Below are positions 1 to 7,644 of a DNA stretch of 18,064 bases, one piece after another. This stretch comes from Acidobacteriota bacterium (GTDB taxonomy: Bacteria > Acidobacteriota > Vicinamibacteria > Vicinamibacterales > UBA8438), in NCBI GenBank assembly GCA_005778315.1, contig SXOW01000139.1, positions 1-18,064 of the forward strand, given 5' to 3'. The translations under genes and the position numbers were made by a program. The notes beneath the pieces are model-generated. The model was not told the origin of the DNA. It ran no database searches and saw nothing but the letters and a program-made list of their open reading frames with translations. Position 1 is the first letter of the stretch, and each line of letters begins with the position of its first letter.

Positions 1-435
1 CCACGTGCCGTCCGGGTTGCCAGGCTCGAGGCCGAGCGCCTGGAACTGGTCGGTCAGGTGGTCGACCGTGAGGCGCTCCCCCGGTGAGCCGGGCGCGCGG
101 CCTTCGAATTCGTCTGACGCCAGACGCTCGATCGCCGCCAGCAGCGTCTCGGCGCTGATTCCGTCAGCGACGCTCGGCGGCACACTCGCACGGTCGGCGG
201 CGACGGTCCCAACCTCGCCGTCCGGCTCGGACGGCGACGGACCCTGGCAGGCCATCAGCACGAGACAACAGGACACAATCAGCGGCGCCGCTATCCGTCC
301 ATCCCGCCGTCGGCTGCCTGTCTGTGGTCCGCGCGCGGGCGAGATCGATCGCCGCTCGTGTCCCCGTGTTCGACGTGTCCGCTGCTGGTCTCCGCGCGAC
401 GCGGGACGTTCGCTACAGGCTGCTCGGCTCGGCAC
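1..435 (-). CDS. M28-type zinc aminopeptidase lipoprotein, N-terminal part only
   Basis: This open frame runs off the left edge of the window, so only about 145 N-terminal residues are visible. It contains a hydrophobic segment ending in a lipobox (LVLMAC, Cys codon at 247-249), which predicts an outer-membrane or periplasmic lipoprotein. This is followed by the conserved N-terminal pattern of secreted M28 peptidases: ASDEFEGRAPGSPGE, then LTDQFQALGLEPGNPDGTW. The zinc ligands and catalytic residues lie beyond the edge. I chose the GTG at 433-435 because a GGAGG sits 6 nt upstream of it. An in-frame ATG at 496-498 has no ribosome binding site. Either start leaves an unusually long, Arg-rich stretch of about 40 or more residues before the signal peptide, so the true start is uncertain and a base error near 300 is possible. 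It follows the cyclotransferase-like gene on the same strand. The family call is fairly safe; activity cannot be judged. Confidence 0.7.
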   Translation of the reverse strand, partial: MPSRAACSERPASRGDQQRTRRTRGHERRSISPARGPQTGSRRRDGRIAAPLIVSCCLVLMACQGPSPSEPDGEVGTVAADRASVPPSVADGISAETLLAAIERLASDEFEGRAPGSPGERLTVDHLTDQFQALGLEPGNPDGTW

Positions 436-487
436 GACTGACCTCCGGGTGATCTGCGACTGGCGTTCCCACTCGGAATGATACCCC

Positions 488-514
488 CGGGTCCGCATCG
501 CCGTCCGGGACCCG
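488..514. repeat. Inverted repeat between cyclotransferase-like gene and M28 peptidase gene
   Basis: A perfect 7-bp inverted repeat (CGGGTCC at 488-494 and GGACCCG at 508-514) surrounds a 13-nt loop in the 119-bp gap between the two genes. On the minus strand the stem is followed by GGGG rather than a run of T, so it is not a convincing intrinsic terminator. It might be an attenuator or have no role. Confidence 0.3.
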
Positions 515-554
515 TGCGGCTCAACGTCGTGGTGGTGGGTCCGGTCCTGCGACG

Positions 555-962
555 TCAGGTGCACTGCCTCAGATAGGTCGCGAGGTGCAGGCGTCGAAAT
601 GTCGCGAAGTCCCATCGGTCTGGCGAGAGCCGCGCGCGCTCCGCCGGCCGGACCACATACACCGCTGCGGTCACCGTCTCTGGGCCGGTGGGTGTGGGAT
701 CAGCGTCAACCGTGAGGGTGAGGCGGTCATACAGTGCGCCCTCGAAGGCGTCCAACCGGGCCAGGGTGTCGGGATCCATCTCGTCATAGAGGAGCCCCAC
801 GGTGACCGCCTCCGCCTCTGGGACAAGGCCCGGGTAGACCGCGTCTCGCACGCGGTATCTGGCGTACCCGTGCAACACCGCCGGTTGAGATGAGAACGGC
901 CGACCTGTGACGGCCGACAGCACCGCCGGCTCCATCAGCGTGCCGTAGGCGAAGAGACGCAT
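555..962 (-). CDS. Gamma-glutamylcyclotransferase-like (AIG2/GGCT fold) protein
   Basis: The protein has about 135 residues and starts MRLFAYGTLM, the substrate-binding YGTL signature of the gamma-glutamylcyclotransferase/AIG2 superfamily at residues 6-9. The acidic catalytic position of the family matches Glu74 in LDAFEG, followed by the usual tyrosine (FEGALYDR). Family members release 5-oxoproline from gamma-glutamyl amino acids or amines in the cytoplasm; the exact substrate here is unknown. I chose the ATG at 960-962 because it places the YGTL motif directly after the start as in relatives. A TTG at 978-980 would add six residues and overlap the preceding peptidase gene. The ATG lies 7 nt after that gene's stop codon, so the two are probably co-transcribed and translationally coupled. 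No signal peptide is visible. Confidence 0.85.
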   Translation of the reverse strand: MRLFAYGTLMEPAVLSAVTGRPFSSQPAVLHGYARYRVRDAVYPGLVPEAEAVTVGLLYDEMDPDTLARLDAFEGALYDRLTLTVDADPTPTGPETVTAAVYVVRPAERARLSPDRWDFATFRRLHLATYLRQCT

Positions 963-969
963 GGGCGGA

Positions 970-2979
970 TCAGCGACCAACCCGCCAGAGCAGGAAGCTG
1001 ACGATGTCGACCATCTGCTCGATCTGTTGCGAGACGGGCTGGCTCCCCGAGTGGCCGGCGTCCGTGTGGTAGCGCAGCAGCACGGGGCTGGCGTGTCCGT
1101 GGGCGGCCTGCATCAGTGCGGTCATCTTTCGGGCGTGCAGGGGCGCGACCCGGGTGTCGCCGTCACCCGTGACATACAACGTCGCCGGGTAGTGGGCCGA
1201 CGCGTCGACGTTGTGATACGGCGAATACGCGTAGAGGTAGGCAAATTGCTCGGGGTCGCCACTGGACCCGTATTCCGGTACCCAGAAGCTGGCCACCAGG
1301 AACCGGTGGTAGCGAATCATGTCCAACAGCGGGTAGGCGCAGACGACCGCCGCAAACAGGTCGGGTCGCTGGTTCGACACCGCTCCGACGAGGAGGCCAC
1401 CGTTGCTGCCTCCTCGCATCGCGAGATGCTGGGGCCTGGTGTAGCCCTCGGCGATTAAAAGCTCGGCGGCGGCGATGCAGTCGTCGAAGACATGCTGCTT
1501 GCGTTCGAGCATGCCGTCGCGATGCCACGCTTCGCCGAATTCGCCTCCGCCTCGCAGATTCACTTCGGCGAATACCCCACCCTGTTCCAGCCACACCGCG
1601 GCAAGCGACGAAAACGCAGGTGTCATGTTCAGGTTGAACCCGCCATAGCCGGTCAGCAGCGTCGGATTGCTGCCATCGAGCACCACGTCGTCGCGGTGGG
1701 TGACGAACATGGGAACACGCGTGCCGTCGCGTGACTCGAACCACCTCTGGGTGACGGTATAGCGGTCCGTCTCGATCGGTACCGTCACCTGGGACCAGAC
1801 GGACTGGGCCCCCGTCGCCAGGTCATAACGATAAACGGTGGTGGGCCGATGATAGGACTCGAAGGTAAAGAACGCTTCGTTGCTGGCCCACTGGCCGGCG
1901 CCCCCGCCCACCGTGCCTAGCGTGTCGAACGCGATGTCACGGATTCTGGCGCCCGTCAGGTCGTAGATGGCGACACGGGGCTGGACGTCCTGCAGGAAGG
2001 AGACGGCGAGGCGACCGCCCAGCCCGTACGCGGCTTGAACAACCACATCGTCCCGTTCAGCGATGATCTCCGTCCACGCCTCCACGGTCGGGTTGGTCGG
2101 ATCCGCCAACACGACGCGCTTGTTGGGGGCGTGGAGATTCGTCGTGATCACCAACTGCGCGCCAGCGAATGTGGCCCAGGATTCGCTGACGCCGTCCTGA
2201 ATCACCGTGATGAACGGGCCGTCTCCCTGCAGATCTTTGAGATGGATCTCGGTGGGGCCGGACGAGCCCTCGATCATGTGCACCAGCAGCCAGCGACCAT
2301 CGTCTGAGAGCGACGTCACCGGAATGTGCTGCAACCCATACCCGTCTCCAAAGAGCTCCACATCCATCTGCGGGTCAGTTCCGATGACGTGATACATGAC
2401 CCGAGGCCTGACGTCGCCGAAGCGCTCGTAGTAGAAGCCGGTCTTGTCTGGCGTCAGATTGAGCTGCCCGTACCGAGCGGTTGGAAGCTCGTCGGGAAGG
2501 TCCTCGCCGGTGTCGACATCCCGCAGTTTGATGGAGACCTCGTCCACGCCGCCCCTTCGTATCGCGTACGCCACAAGCCGGCCATCCTGCGAGATATCGA
2601 GCAGGCTGACGGTTGTCGTGTGGTCGCGGCTCATCGGATGCGGGTCGATGAGCACCTGCTCGTCGGCGCCGAGTCCATGGCGCACGTAGATGACCGACAG
2701 GTTCTGGTTCGCTCGGCGCTTGGCGTAGAAGTACCGGCCGCAACGCGCGCTGGGGAGCCCGACCGTGTCCACGTGCAGCACCCGCGCCGCAACCGCCGCG
2801 ATGGCGTCTCGGCCCGGTAGCGGGGTCAGTACCGAATCGGTGTACGCGTTTTGCTGGTCGATCCACGCGCGCGTGTCGGCCGCGTCCTGGTCTTCAAGCC
2901 AGCGATACGGGTCTGGCACGTCGACCCCGTGGATGGTGTCGACGCGTGACTCGGTTGGGGTGTGTGGTGGCGATGGCAC
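970..2979 (-). CDS. Prolyl oligopeptidase family serine peptidase (S9A)
   Basis: This 669-residue protein is within the usual length of the S9A family, which cleaves short proline-containing peptides. The N-terminus carries the typical opening (DVPDPYRWLEDQDAADTRAW), the middle is consistent with the beta-propeller that restricts access to small peptides, and the C-terminal half is an alpha/beta hydrolase. The catalytic triad looks intact: Ser525 in RGGSNGG, an Asp near residue 608 in DGDTRVAPLH, and His643 in DAGHSG. I see no signal peptide from the GTG start at 2977-2979, so the enzyme is predicted to be cytoplasmic. The start is supported by homology to the family N-terminus and only a weak AGG upstream. 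The gene begins 70 bp after the upstream hydrolase gene and ends 7 bp before the cyclotransferase-like gene, suggesting a short operon for peptide breakdown. Confidence 0.93.
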   Translation of the reverse strand: MPSPPHTPTESRVDTIHGVDVPDPYRWLEDQDAADTRAWIDQQNAYTDSVLTPLPGRDAIAAVAARVLHVDTVGLPSARCGRYFYAKRRANQNLSVIYVRHGLGADEQVLIDPHPMSRDHTTTVSLLDISQDGRLVAYAIRRGGVDEVSIKLRDVDTGEDLPDELPTARYGQLNLTPDKTGFYYERFGDVRPRVMYHVIGTDPQMDVELFGDGYGLQHIPVTSLSDDGRWLLVHMIEGSSGPTEIHLKDLQGDGPFITVIQDGVSESWATFAGAQLVITTNLHAPNKRVVLADPTNPTVEAWTEIIAERDDVVVQAAYGLGGRLAVSFLQDVQPRVAIYDLTGARIRDIAFDTLGTVGGGAGQWASNEAFFTFESYHRPTTVYRYDLATGAQSVWSQVTVPIETDRYTVTQRWFESRDGTRVPMFVTHRDDVVLDGSNPTLLTGYGGFNLNMTPAFSSLAAVWLEQGGVFAEVNLRGGGEFGEAWHRDGMLERKQHVFDDCIAAAELLIAEGYTRPQHLAMRGGSNGGLLVGAVSNQRPDLFAAVVCAYPLLDMIRYHRFLVASFWVPEYGSSGDPEQFAYLYAYSPYHNVDASAHYPATLYVTGDGDTRVAPLHARKMTALMQAAHGHASPVLLRYHTDAGHSGSQPVSQQIEQMVDIVSFLLWRVGR

Positions 2980-3049
2980 GTCTACGCCTGGATTCTGGGT
3001 GCACCTGGCACCATCGACCGGGAAGGCGAGGTCGAGCCGAAACGAGACG

Positions 3050-3778
3050 CTACTTGCTCGACCCTGCTGCAGGGGTGGATTCGGCGTGTCGCTCCGTCGG
3101 GGAAGGACTGAGGACCCGGGTCAGAAAACGGCCGATCTCCTGGACCTCCTCCATGCAGACCTGATGTGCCATCTCGTATTTGTGCCATTCGACGCGGTAG
3201 CCGGTGGCCCGCAACACGTCCGCCGTGCGCTGGCCGAGGCCATACGGCACGACGTTGTCGTAGGTGCCGTGCGCCATGAGCAGCGGTATCCGGTGGTTCG
3301 CGGCGCTCGCTTCAGCCGGGAGCTTCTCGTGAAGCGGCAGGTAGCCCGACAGCGCCACGAGACCGGCCAGCGGAGCGGCGTGTCGCAGGCCTGTGAAGAG
3401 GGCCATGGCCGCCCCCTGGGAGAAACCGGCGAGCGCGATCTGACGCGACGGGATACCCCGGGCAACCTCTCGCGCGATGAGCGCCTCGATCGATGTCGCG
3501 GAACGGCGCATGCCAGGCTCGTCCTGTCCTCGGGCGTCCATGGAGGCGATGTCGTACCACGCCCGCATGCGCGTGCCCATGTTCACGGTGACCGGCATGA
3601 TCGGCGCGTGCGGAAAGACGTATCGAATGGCCAGGTCCGAGGAGATGCCAAGCTGTGGAGGGAGGGTGGCGAAATCGTGTCCGTCGGCACCCAGCCCATG
3701 GAGCCAGATCACGGACGCGTGGGCCGGCCCGTGCGGCTCCTGTTCAACGGTTTCGAGTAGCGTCGTCGTTGTGGTCAC
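3050..3778 (-). CDS. Alpha/beta hydrolase, carboxylesterase/lysophospholipase-like
   Basis: The 242-residue product matches the small phospholipase/carboxylesterase family (EstB/YpfH-like), which hydrolyses carboxyl esters or lysophospholipids. Landmarks in order are the oxyanion-hole segment VIWLHGLGADGHDF near residues 23-36, the nucleophile Ser120 in GFSQGAAM, the acid Asp174 in HGTYDNVVP and the base His205 in EMAHQVC. The triad is therefore complete and activity is expected. There is no signal peptide, so it is probably cytoplasmic. The start is a GTG (3776-3778) followed by a run of Thr codons and only a weak upstream GGA. An initiation site a few codons further in is possible, because homology begins only near residue 20. 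It is the first gene after the terminator of the large operon, so it needs its own promoter in the 72 bp between them, or read-through. The natural substrate cannot be told from sequence. Confidence 0.9.
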   Translation of the reverse strand: MTTTTTLLETVEQEPHGPAHASVIWLHGLGADGHDFATLPPQLGISSDLAIRYVFPHAPIMPVTVNMGTRMRAWYDIASMDARGQDEPGMRRSATSIEALIAREVARGIPSRQIALAGFSQGAAMALFTGLRHAAPLAGLVALSGYLPLHEKLPAEASAANHRIPLLMAHGTYDNVVPYGLGQRTADVLRATGYRVEWHKYEMAHQVCMEEVQEIGRFLTRVLSPSPTERHAESTPAAGSSK

Positions 3779-3814
3779 GTGAGTCGTCCGTCCGGCGTGG
3801 GTGGTCCCTAGTGC

Positions 3815-3850
3815 TTGAAACAGAAAACGCGGCGGGAAGTCCCGCCGCGT
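3815..3850 (-). terminator. Intrinsic terminator of the eight-gene MoxR/VWA operon
   Basis: A perfect 10-bp GC-rich inverted repeat (ACGCGGCGGG at 3827-3836, loop AAGT, CCCGCCGCGT at 3841-3850) lies 57 bp after the stop codon of the DUF4175 gene. Reading the minus strand, the stem is followed directly by TTTTCTGTTT. This is the best transcription terminator in the window and it acts in the direction of the operon. Confidence 0.85.
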
Positions 3851-3907
3851 CTCTCGTATCGATCGTGAATCCGGAAATCCCGAATCCTGGATGCTCGGCC
3901 GATGTGC

Positions 3908-6900
3908 CTACGGCTGGTCGGCCAACAGCTTGAAATACTCGTCGATAAGGTCTCTGAACTCGGCTGGCGCTTCTTCGCTGCCGGCCAGATACAGGTCGTC
4001 GCTGTCACCGTCGACCTCGCGGCGGAGCCGGTACTCGAACCGCTTGAGGCCCTCGAGCACGAAGGACTGTAGCCGGGCAATCTCCTCCGCATCCTGGTAG
4101 GCCCGTGGATCGTCAAGCTGTTCCATGGCCTGGATGACCTGGTTCAGGTCCCCGACATCGCCAAAATTTTCGGCATTCAACAGGCGCTGCAGTTCCTGGG
4201 CGTCGGAGCCACGCTCGCGGAACTCACGTTGCCACTGCCGCACGTCCTGCGGGTCGAACGGGCCGTCGCCGGGTCGCCGATTGCCGGATCCGCCGCCAGC
4301 GAACGGTCCGCCGCGGGTGTTCCCGCCACCCCCGTCGCCAGCCTGTTGTCCACCACCTTGGGTCTCGCCCTGCACCTGCTGACCCTGCCCCTGTTGGCCT
4401 TGCTGACCCTGTCCCTGCTGGCCGTCTTGACCTTGCTGGCCCTGTCCCTCCTGGCCGTCTTGACCCTCCTGGCCCTGTCCCTCCTGGCCGTCTTGACCCT
4501 CCTGGCCCGGCTGGCCCTCTTGACCCTGCTGCCCTTGTTGGCCGCTCTGATTGGACGCCTGCTGGCTCTCCTGCTGAATCCGCTGTTCCAGCGACTCCAG
4601 CCCGCGCATGATGTCTCGGGTCTTCTCGAGTGCCTGGTCGAGCCCAGTACCCTGCGAGTTCCCCACCGCGTCGGCCGCCTCGGCGAGTTGTCGCTCGAGG
4701 TCTTGAATGTCGCCGCCGATTTCCTGTTCGAACTGTTGCGCGTACTCTGGCGAGCGGGCCCGCACGAGCCCGCGCGAGTAGCGAATTTTTTCTTTGAGCT
4801 TGCTCTCTCGGATACCGTTCGCGGCCTCTTGCAGCGCCCGCGACGCGCTCTCTTCGTCTCGTCGGAATTCCGCCGACGTGGAGTCCAGCTCGCGCTCCAG
4901 GTCCGCCACGTCCCCGAACATCTCATCCTTGCGGTCCGACAGCTGTCTGGCGCGTTCCTGCCGTGCTTCCTCAGAGAGGCCGCCAAGACTGTTCACCTCC
5001 TCGGCGATGCCAGCTTCCTCCGACGCCAAGTCGGCCGCTCGTCGCTGAGCGTCTTCGATGTCCCGTGCGAGGCGATTACTCTGCTCGCCCTCGAGTTCAC
5101 GCTGGACATCGCGCAGTCGGTCGAGTGCGGCCCCCGCTTCGGCGAACCCTTGGTTGTCGGCGTTGGCCGCCGCCTCGCGCATGGCGTCAGCGGCTTCCTG
5201 CAGCTTGCGCGCCGCCTGCATCATCTGCGGCGACTGTTGTTCCCGAGCCAGGCGCTCCAACCGTCGGGCGGCTTCTTCAGCTTCTTCGGCCAACGCGCGT
5301 TGTGAGGCGCCCCCGCCGGCCTGCGCGGTTTGTCCGCCACGCGCCTGGCGTCGCTGCCGCTCCGCTTCCTGTTCCTGCCGGCGCGCCAGTTCCTTCAGGC
5401 GCTCCATCAGCTCGTCGACCTGGTTGTCTGACGACTGCTGTTCACCTCGCTCGGTGGTCTCGTACTGGTTCTGCAGCTTGTCCAGCTCCAGCTCAAAGAG
5501 GTCGGCCAGGTCTTCCGCGGCGTTCTGTCCGCCCCCACCACCGCCGCCACCGCCCTGTTCCTGCTGGACGCGCACTTCGTCGTAGGCTTCCTCTGCCCGT
5601 TGCAGGTGTTGCAGGGCACGCTGCTCGGCCGGGAGCGCCGTGTCGACATCCTGCTCCTGCAGCGCCGTCTCCGCCGCGGCCATCTCCTCTCCGGCTCGCG
5701 GCAGAATTTCGAGGATCGAGCGGAACGCGGGATCGGCCGGCATGACCCGACTGTTCATCCGACGCAGCAGCGTCTCGACCTGTTCGCGCAACTTACCCTG
5801 TGACAGCGTCAGGAAGACGAGGTTCTCACGGTACTCATCCTCAGACAGGCTGTCCCGATCCCGCACGACATTGAACGTGGCCGAGATCACCTGCCGCTGG
5901 GCTTCGGACAGTGCGCGGGCGTCACCGCCCCCCCCGCCGCCGCCGCCCCCGCCACCTCCGCCTTGCGACTGCTCGGCTCGGAAGTCGCGTCGGAACGCGC
6001 GAATCTGCACGAAGTACAGGTCGCTCTTGACCACCCGGGCAGCACCCGCCTGATTGTCGCCAGCGCTCCCGTAGTAGGACACGAAGTCACCCGGTTCGAG
6101 CTCGAATTCTTCGAGGAACAACGTGTGGCCGGCCGACACTTCCTTCAGGCCACCCTCGTCAGAGCTGAACAGGCTGACGGTCTCTTCCGGTCCACCGTTG
6201 ACCGAGTACGTCAGGCTCAGCGAGCGGACCCCGAAGTCGTCGTCCGCCCGAGCCTCCAGAAACACCTCTTCAATGGCATTGGCCGTGGTGTCCCGACCAG
6301 GCTTCACGAACATGACCGACGGCGGTTGGTCCGTCAGCACGTCGATCGTGTATCGGGGCGATGCATCCACCGCGTCCCCGCTCGGTCCCTCGAGTTCGAC
6401 CTGGTAGAAGCCGTCCTCCTCGACGACAAAACTCGCGATCAGCGTCCCGTCCGCGCGTGCGGTCAGCGCGGTGGCGTTCGTCTCGTCAAAGACCAACCGA
6501 CCAGCCGGCGTGCCCATCGTCGGAAAGACCGTGACGCGTACTTCGGTGCCGCGGAGTACCGCAATATCGGCGCCGTCCTGGATCACGCGCGGCTCCAGCC
6601 CGGTATAGGCGGGGAAGTGGTACTCCAACTCCAGGTGCTCGACAAAGGGGAGGTCGAGCACTTCCAGCGTGTAGGCCTCGGACTGCACGCTATCGGCCTC
6701 TATGAAGTAGTGCGTCTCGTCCCGCACGTCAAAGAGTACGGTCTCGAATCCGCCGATGACCGGCGTTTCTCCCTCCGGCGTGTCCAGGGGAAGCAGCGGC
6801 ACCCGCTCGTAGGTGTCGCTGTCGCTGGTGCGCATGAAGAGGTTCACATCGTTGGTCTCGAATCCGACCAACTGTGCCGTGACCGAGAGGTCAGACCCCC

Positions 6901-7549
6901 GCGCGATGGTCGCATCGCCCGGCAGGACCTCGATACTGTATGGGCTGGCGGCCTCCAGGCTGCCGATTGGGGTCATCAGCGCGCTGGCGCCGTGACGCAG
7001 ATACGACGGACCGAAGATGAACAGCAGGAGCGCCACGGCGGCCACGCCCACGAGGTAGCCTGACGACTGCCGAATCTTGTCTCGCTCGACGGCGGCCCCC
7101 ATGTCGAGGGCACGACACCGTTCGACCGCGGATTCGATCAGCTTGGCTACGAGTACCGGCGAATAGTTCGCGCTTTCCGATTGCGCACCGCGTTTCGATT
7201 CTTCGAGTGCGCTCAGCACAGCCGCTTGCAGCGATGGGTCGTGCTCTTCCAAATACAACGCGACCTGCTCGTCCGGAATCGGGCGAGCCAGGGGGCGAAT
7301 CAAGTACCAATACGCCAGTCCGAGCAGCGCGACATACGTGAGCATCCGAAAGGCAAGGACGGAGCCGCCTGAGAACTTGAAGACTTCAAGGCCATAGGAT
7401 GAGACGAGGAACGCTCCGAGCCCGGCCGCCGCCAGCACGGCGACGCCCCGCATGGCGATTCGCAACCGCCATCGGTTTCGCACGCGCCGAATAACGTCGA
7501 CCATATCGTGACGACCGCCTGATGATGACGACGAAGAATCGCTCAGCAT
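3908..7549 (-). CDS. DUF4175 family membrane protein with long coiled coil and Gln/Gly repeats
   Basis: This 1213-residue protein has predicted membrane segments near residues 35-52, 65-85 and 163-180. An Ig-like beta-rich region follows (about 190-515). Next come a 14-residue poly-Gly tract (around 529-542), a long Glu/Gln/Arg/Ala-rich coiled coil (about 545-960, broken by nine Gly near 666-674), a Gln/Gly repeat region (about 985-1060) and a compact C-terminal domain (about 1085-1213). DUF4175 proteins are typical last members of MoxR/DUF58/BatA clusters and have no assigned biochemical role. The only cysteine is Cys145, between the second and third membrane segments. The ATG at 7547-7549 is supported by AAGGTGAGG just upstream. 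The gene follows the BatA gene after 95 bp and precedes the terminator. A structural role spanning the periplasm is my inference from the coiled coil and membrane anchors. Confidence 0.88.
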   Translation of the reverse strand: MLSDSSSSSSGGRHDMVDVIRRVRNRWRLRIAMRGVAVLAAAGLGAFLVSSYGLEVFKFSGGSVLAFRMLTYVALLGLAYWYLIRPLARPIPDEQVALYLEEHDPSLQAAVLSALEESKRGAQSESANYSPVLVAKLIESAVERCRALDMGAAVERDKIRQSSGYLVGVAAVALLLFIFGPSYLRHGASALMTPIGSLEAASPYSIEVLPGDATIARGSDLSVTAQLVGFETNDVNLFMRTSDSDTYERVPLLPLDTPEGETPVIGGFETVLFDVRDETHYFIEADSVQSEAYTLEVLDLPFVEHLELEYHFPAYTGLEPRVIQDGADIAVLRGTEVRVTVFPTMGTPAGRLVFDETNATALTARADGTLIASFVVEEDGFYQVELEGPSGDAVDASPRYTIDVLTDQPPSVMFVKPGRDTTANAIEEVFLEARADDDFGVRSLSLTYSVNGGPEETVSLFSSDEGGLKEVSAGHTLFLEEFELEPGDFVSYYGSAGDNQAGAARVVKSDLYFVQIRAFRRDFRAEQSQGGGGGGGGGGGGGDARALSEAQRQVISATFNVVRDRDSLSEDEYRENLVFLTLSQGKLREQVETLLRRMNSRVMPADPAFRSILEILPRAGEEMAAAETALQEQDVDTALPAEQRALQHLQRAEEAYDEVRVQQEQGGGGGGGGGQNAAEDLADLFELELDKLQNQYETTERGEQQSSDNQVDELMERLKELARRQEQEAERQRRQARGGQTAQAGGGASQRALAEEAEEAARRLERLAREQQSPQMMQAARKLQEAADAMREAAANADNQGFAEAGAALDRLRDVQRELEGEQSNRLARDIEDAQRRAADLASEEAGIAEEVNSLGGLSEEARQERARQLSDRKDEMFGDVADLERELDSTSAEFRRDEESASRALQEAANGIRESKLKEKIRYSRGLVRARSPEYAQQFEQEIGGDIQDLERQLAEAADAVGNSQGTGLDQALEKTRDIMRGLESLEQRIQQESQQASNQSGQQGQQGQEGQPGQEGQDGQEGQGQEGQDGQEGQGQQGQDGQQGQGQQGQQGQGQQVQGETQGGGQQAGDGGGGNTRGGPFAGGGSGNRRPGDGPFDPQDVRQWQREFRERGSDAQELQRLLNAENFGDVGDLNQVIQAMEQLDDPRAYQDAEEIARLQSFVLEGLKRFEYRLRREVDGDSDDLYLAGSEEAPAEFRDLIDEYFKLLADQP
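4418..4516 (-). repeat. Three 33-bp in-frame tandem repeats in the DUF4175 gene
   Basis: The plus-strand sequence CTGGCCGTCTTGACC recurs at 4418, 4451 and 4484, giving a 33-bp period. On the coding strand this is an 11-residue Gln/Gly/Glu/Asp repeat around residues 1012-1044, inside a wider degenerate GQ-rich stretch. The period is a multiple of three, so copy-number changes would keep the reading frame. Confidence 0.85.
5924..5965 (-). repeat. Poly-glycine tract with 8-nt homopolymer in the DUF4175 gene
   Basis: Fourteen consecutive Gly codons encode a flexible linker between the beta-rich region and the coiled coil. The tract contains eight consecutive C on the plus strand (5928-5935, G8 on the coding strand). 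Such a run is prone to slippage, which here would frameshift the remaining two thirds of the protein. Confidence 0.85.
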
Positions 7550-7644
7550 GCTTGCCTCACCTTGGGGGAATGCCCATCTTATCTCATCGAAGGCTCAACG
7601 CTCGGCCCGCCGAGGTCGACGATTCACGTCTATCGCCACGCGAT

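Noticed and set aside
5963..7063. A 366-residue plus-strand open frame opposite the N-terminal half of DUF4175
   Set aside because: It has no recognisable domain and lies antisense to a continuous, motif-bearing frame.
7600..7620. A short hairpin (CTCGG CCCG CCGAG) in the gap between the BatA and DUF4175 genes
   Set aside because: The stem is only 5 bp with no T tract, so it gives no support for termination within the operon.
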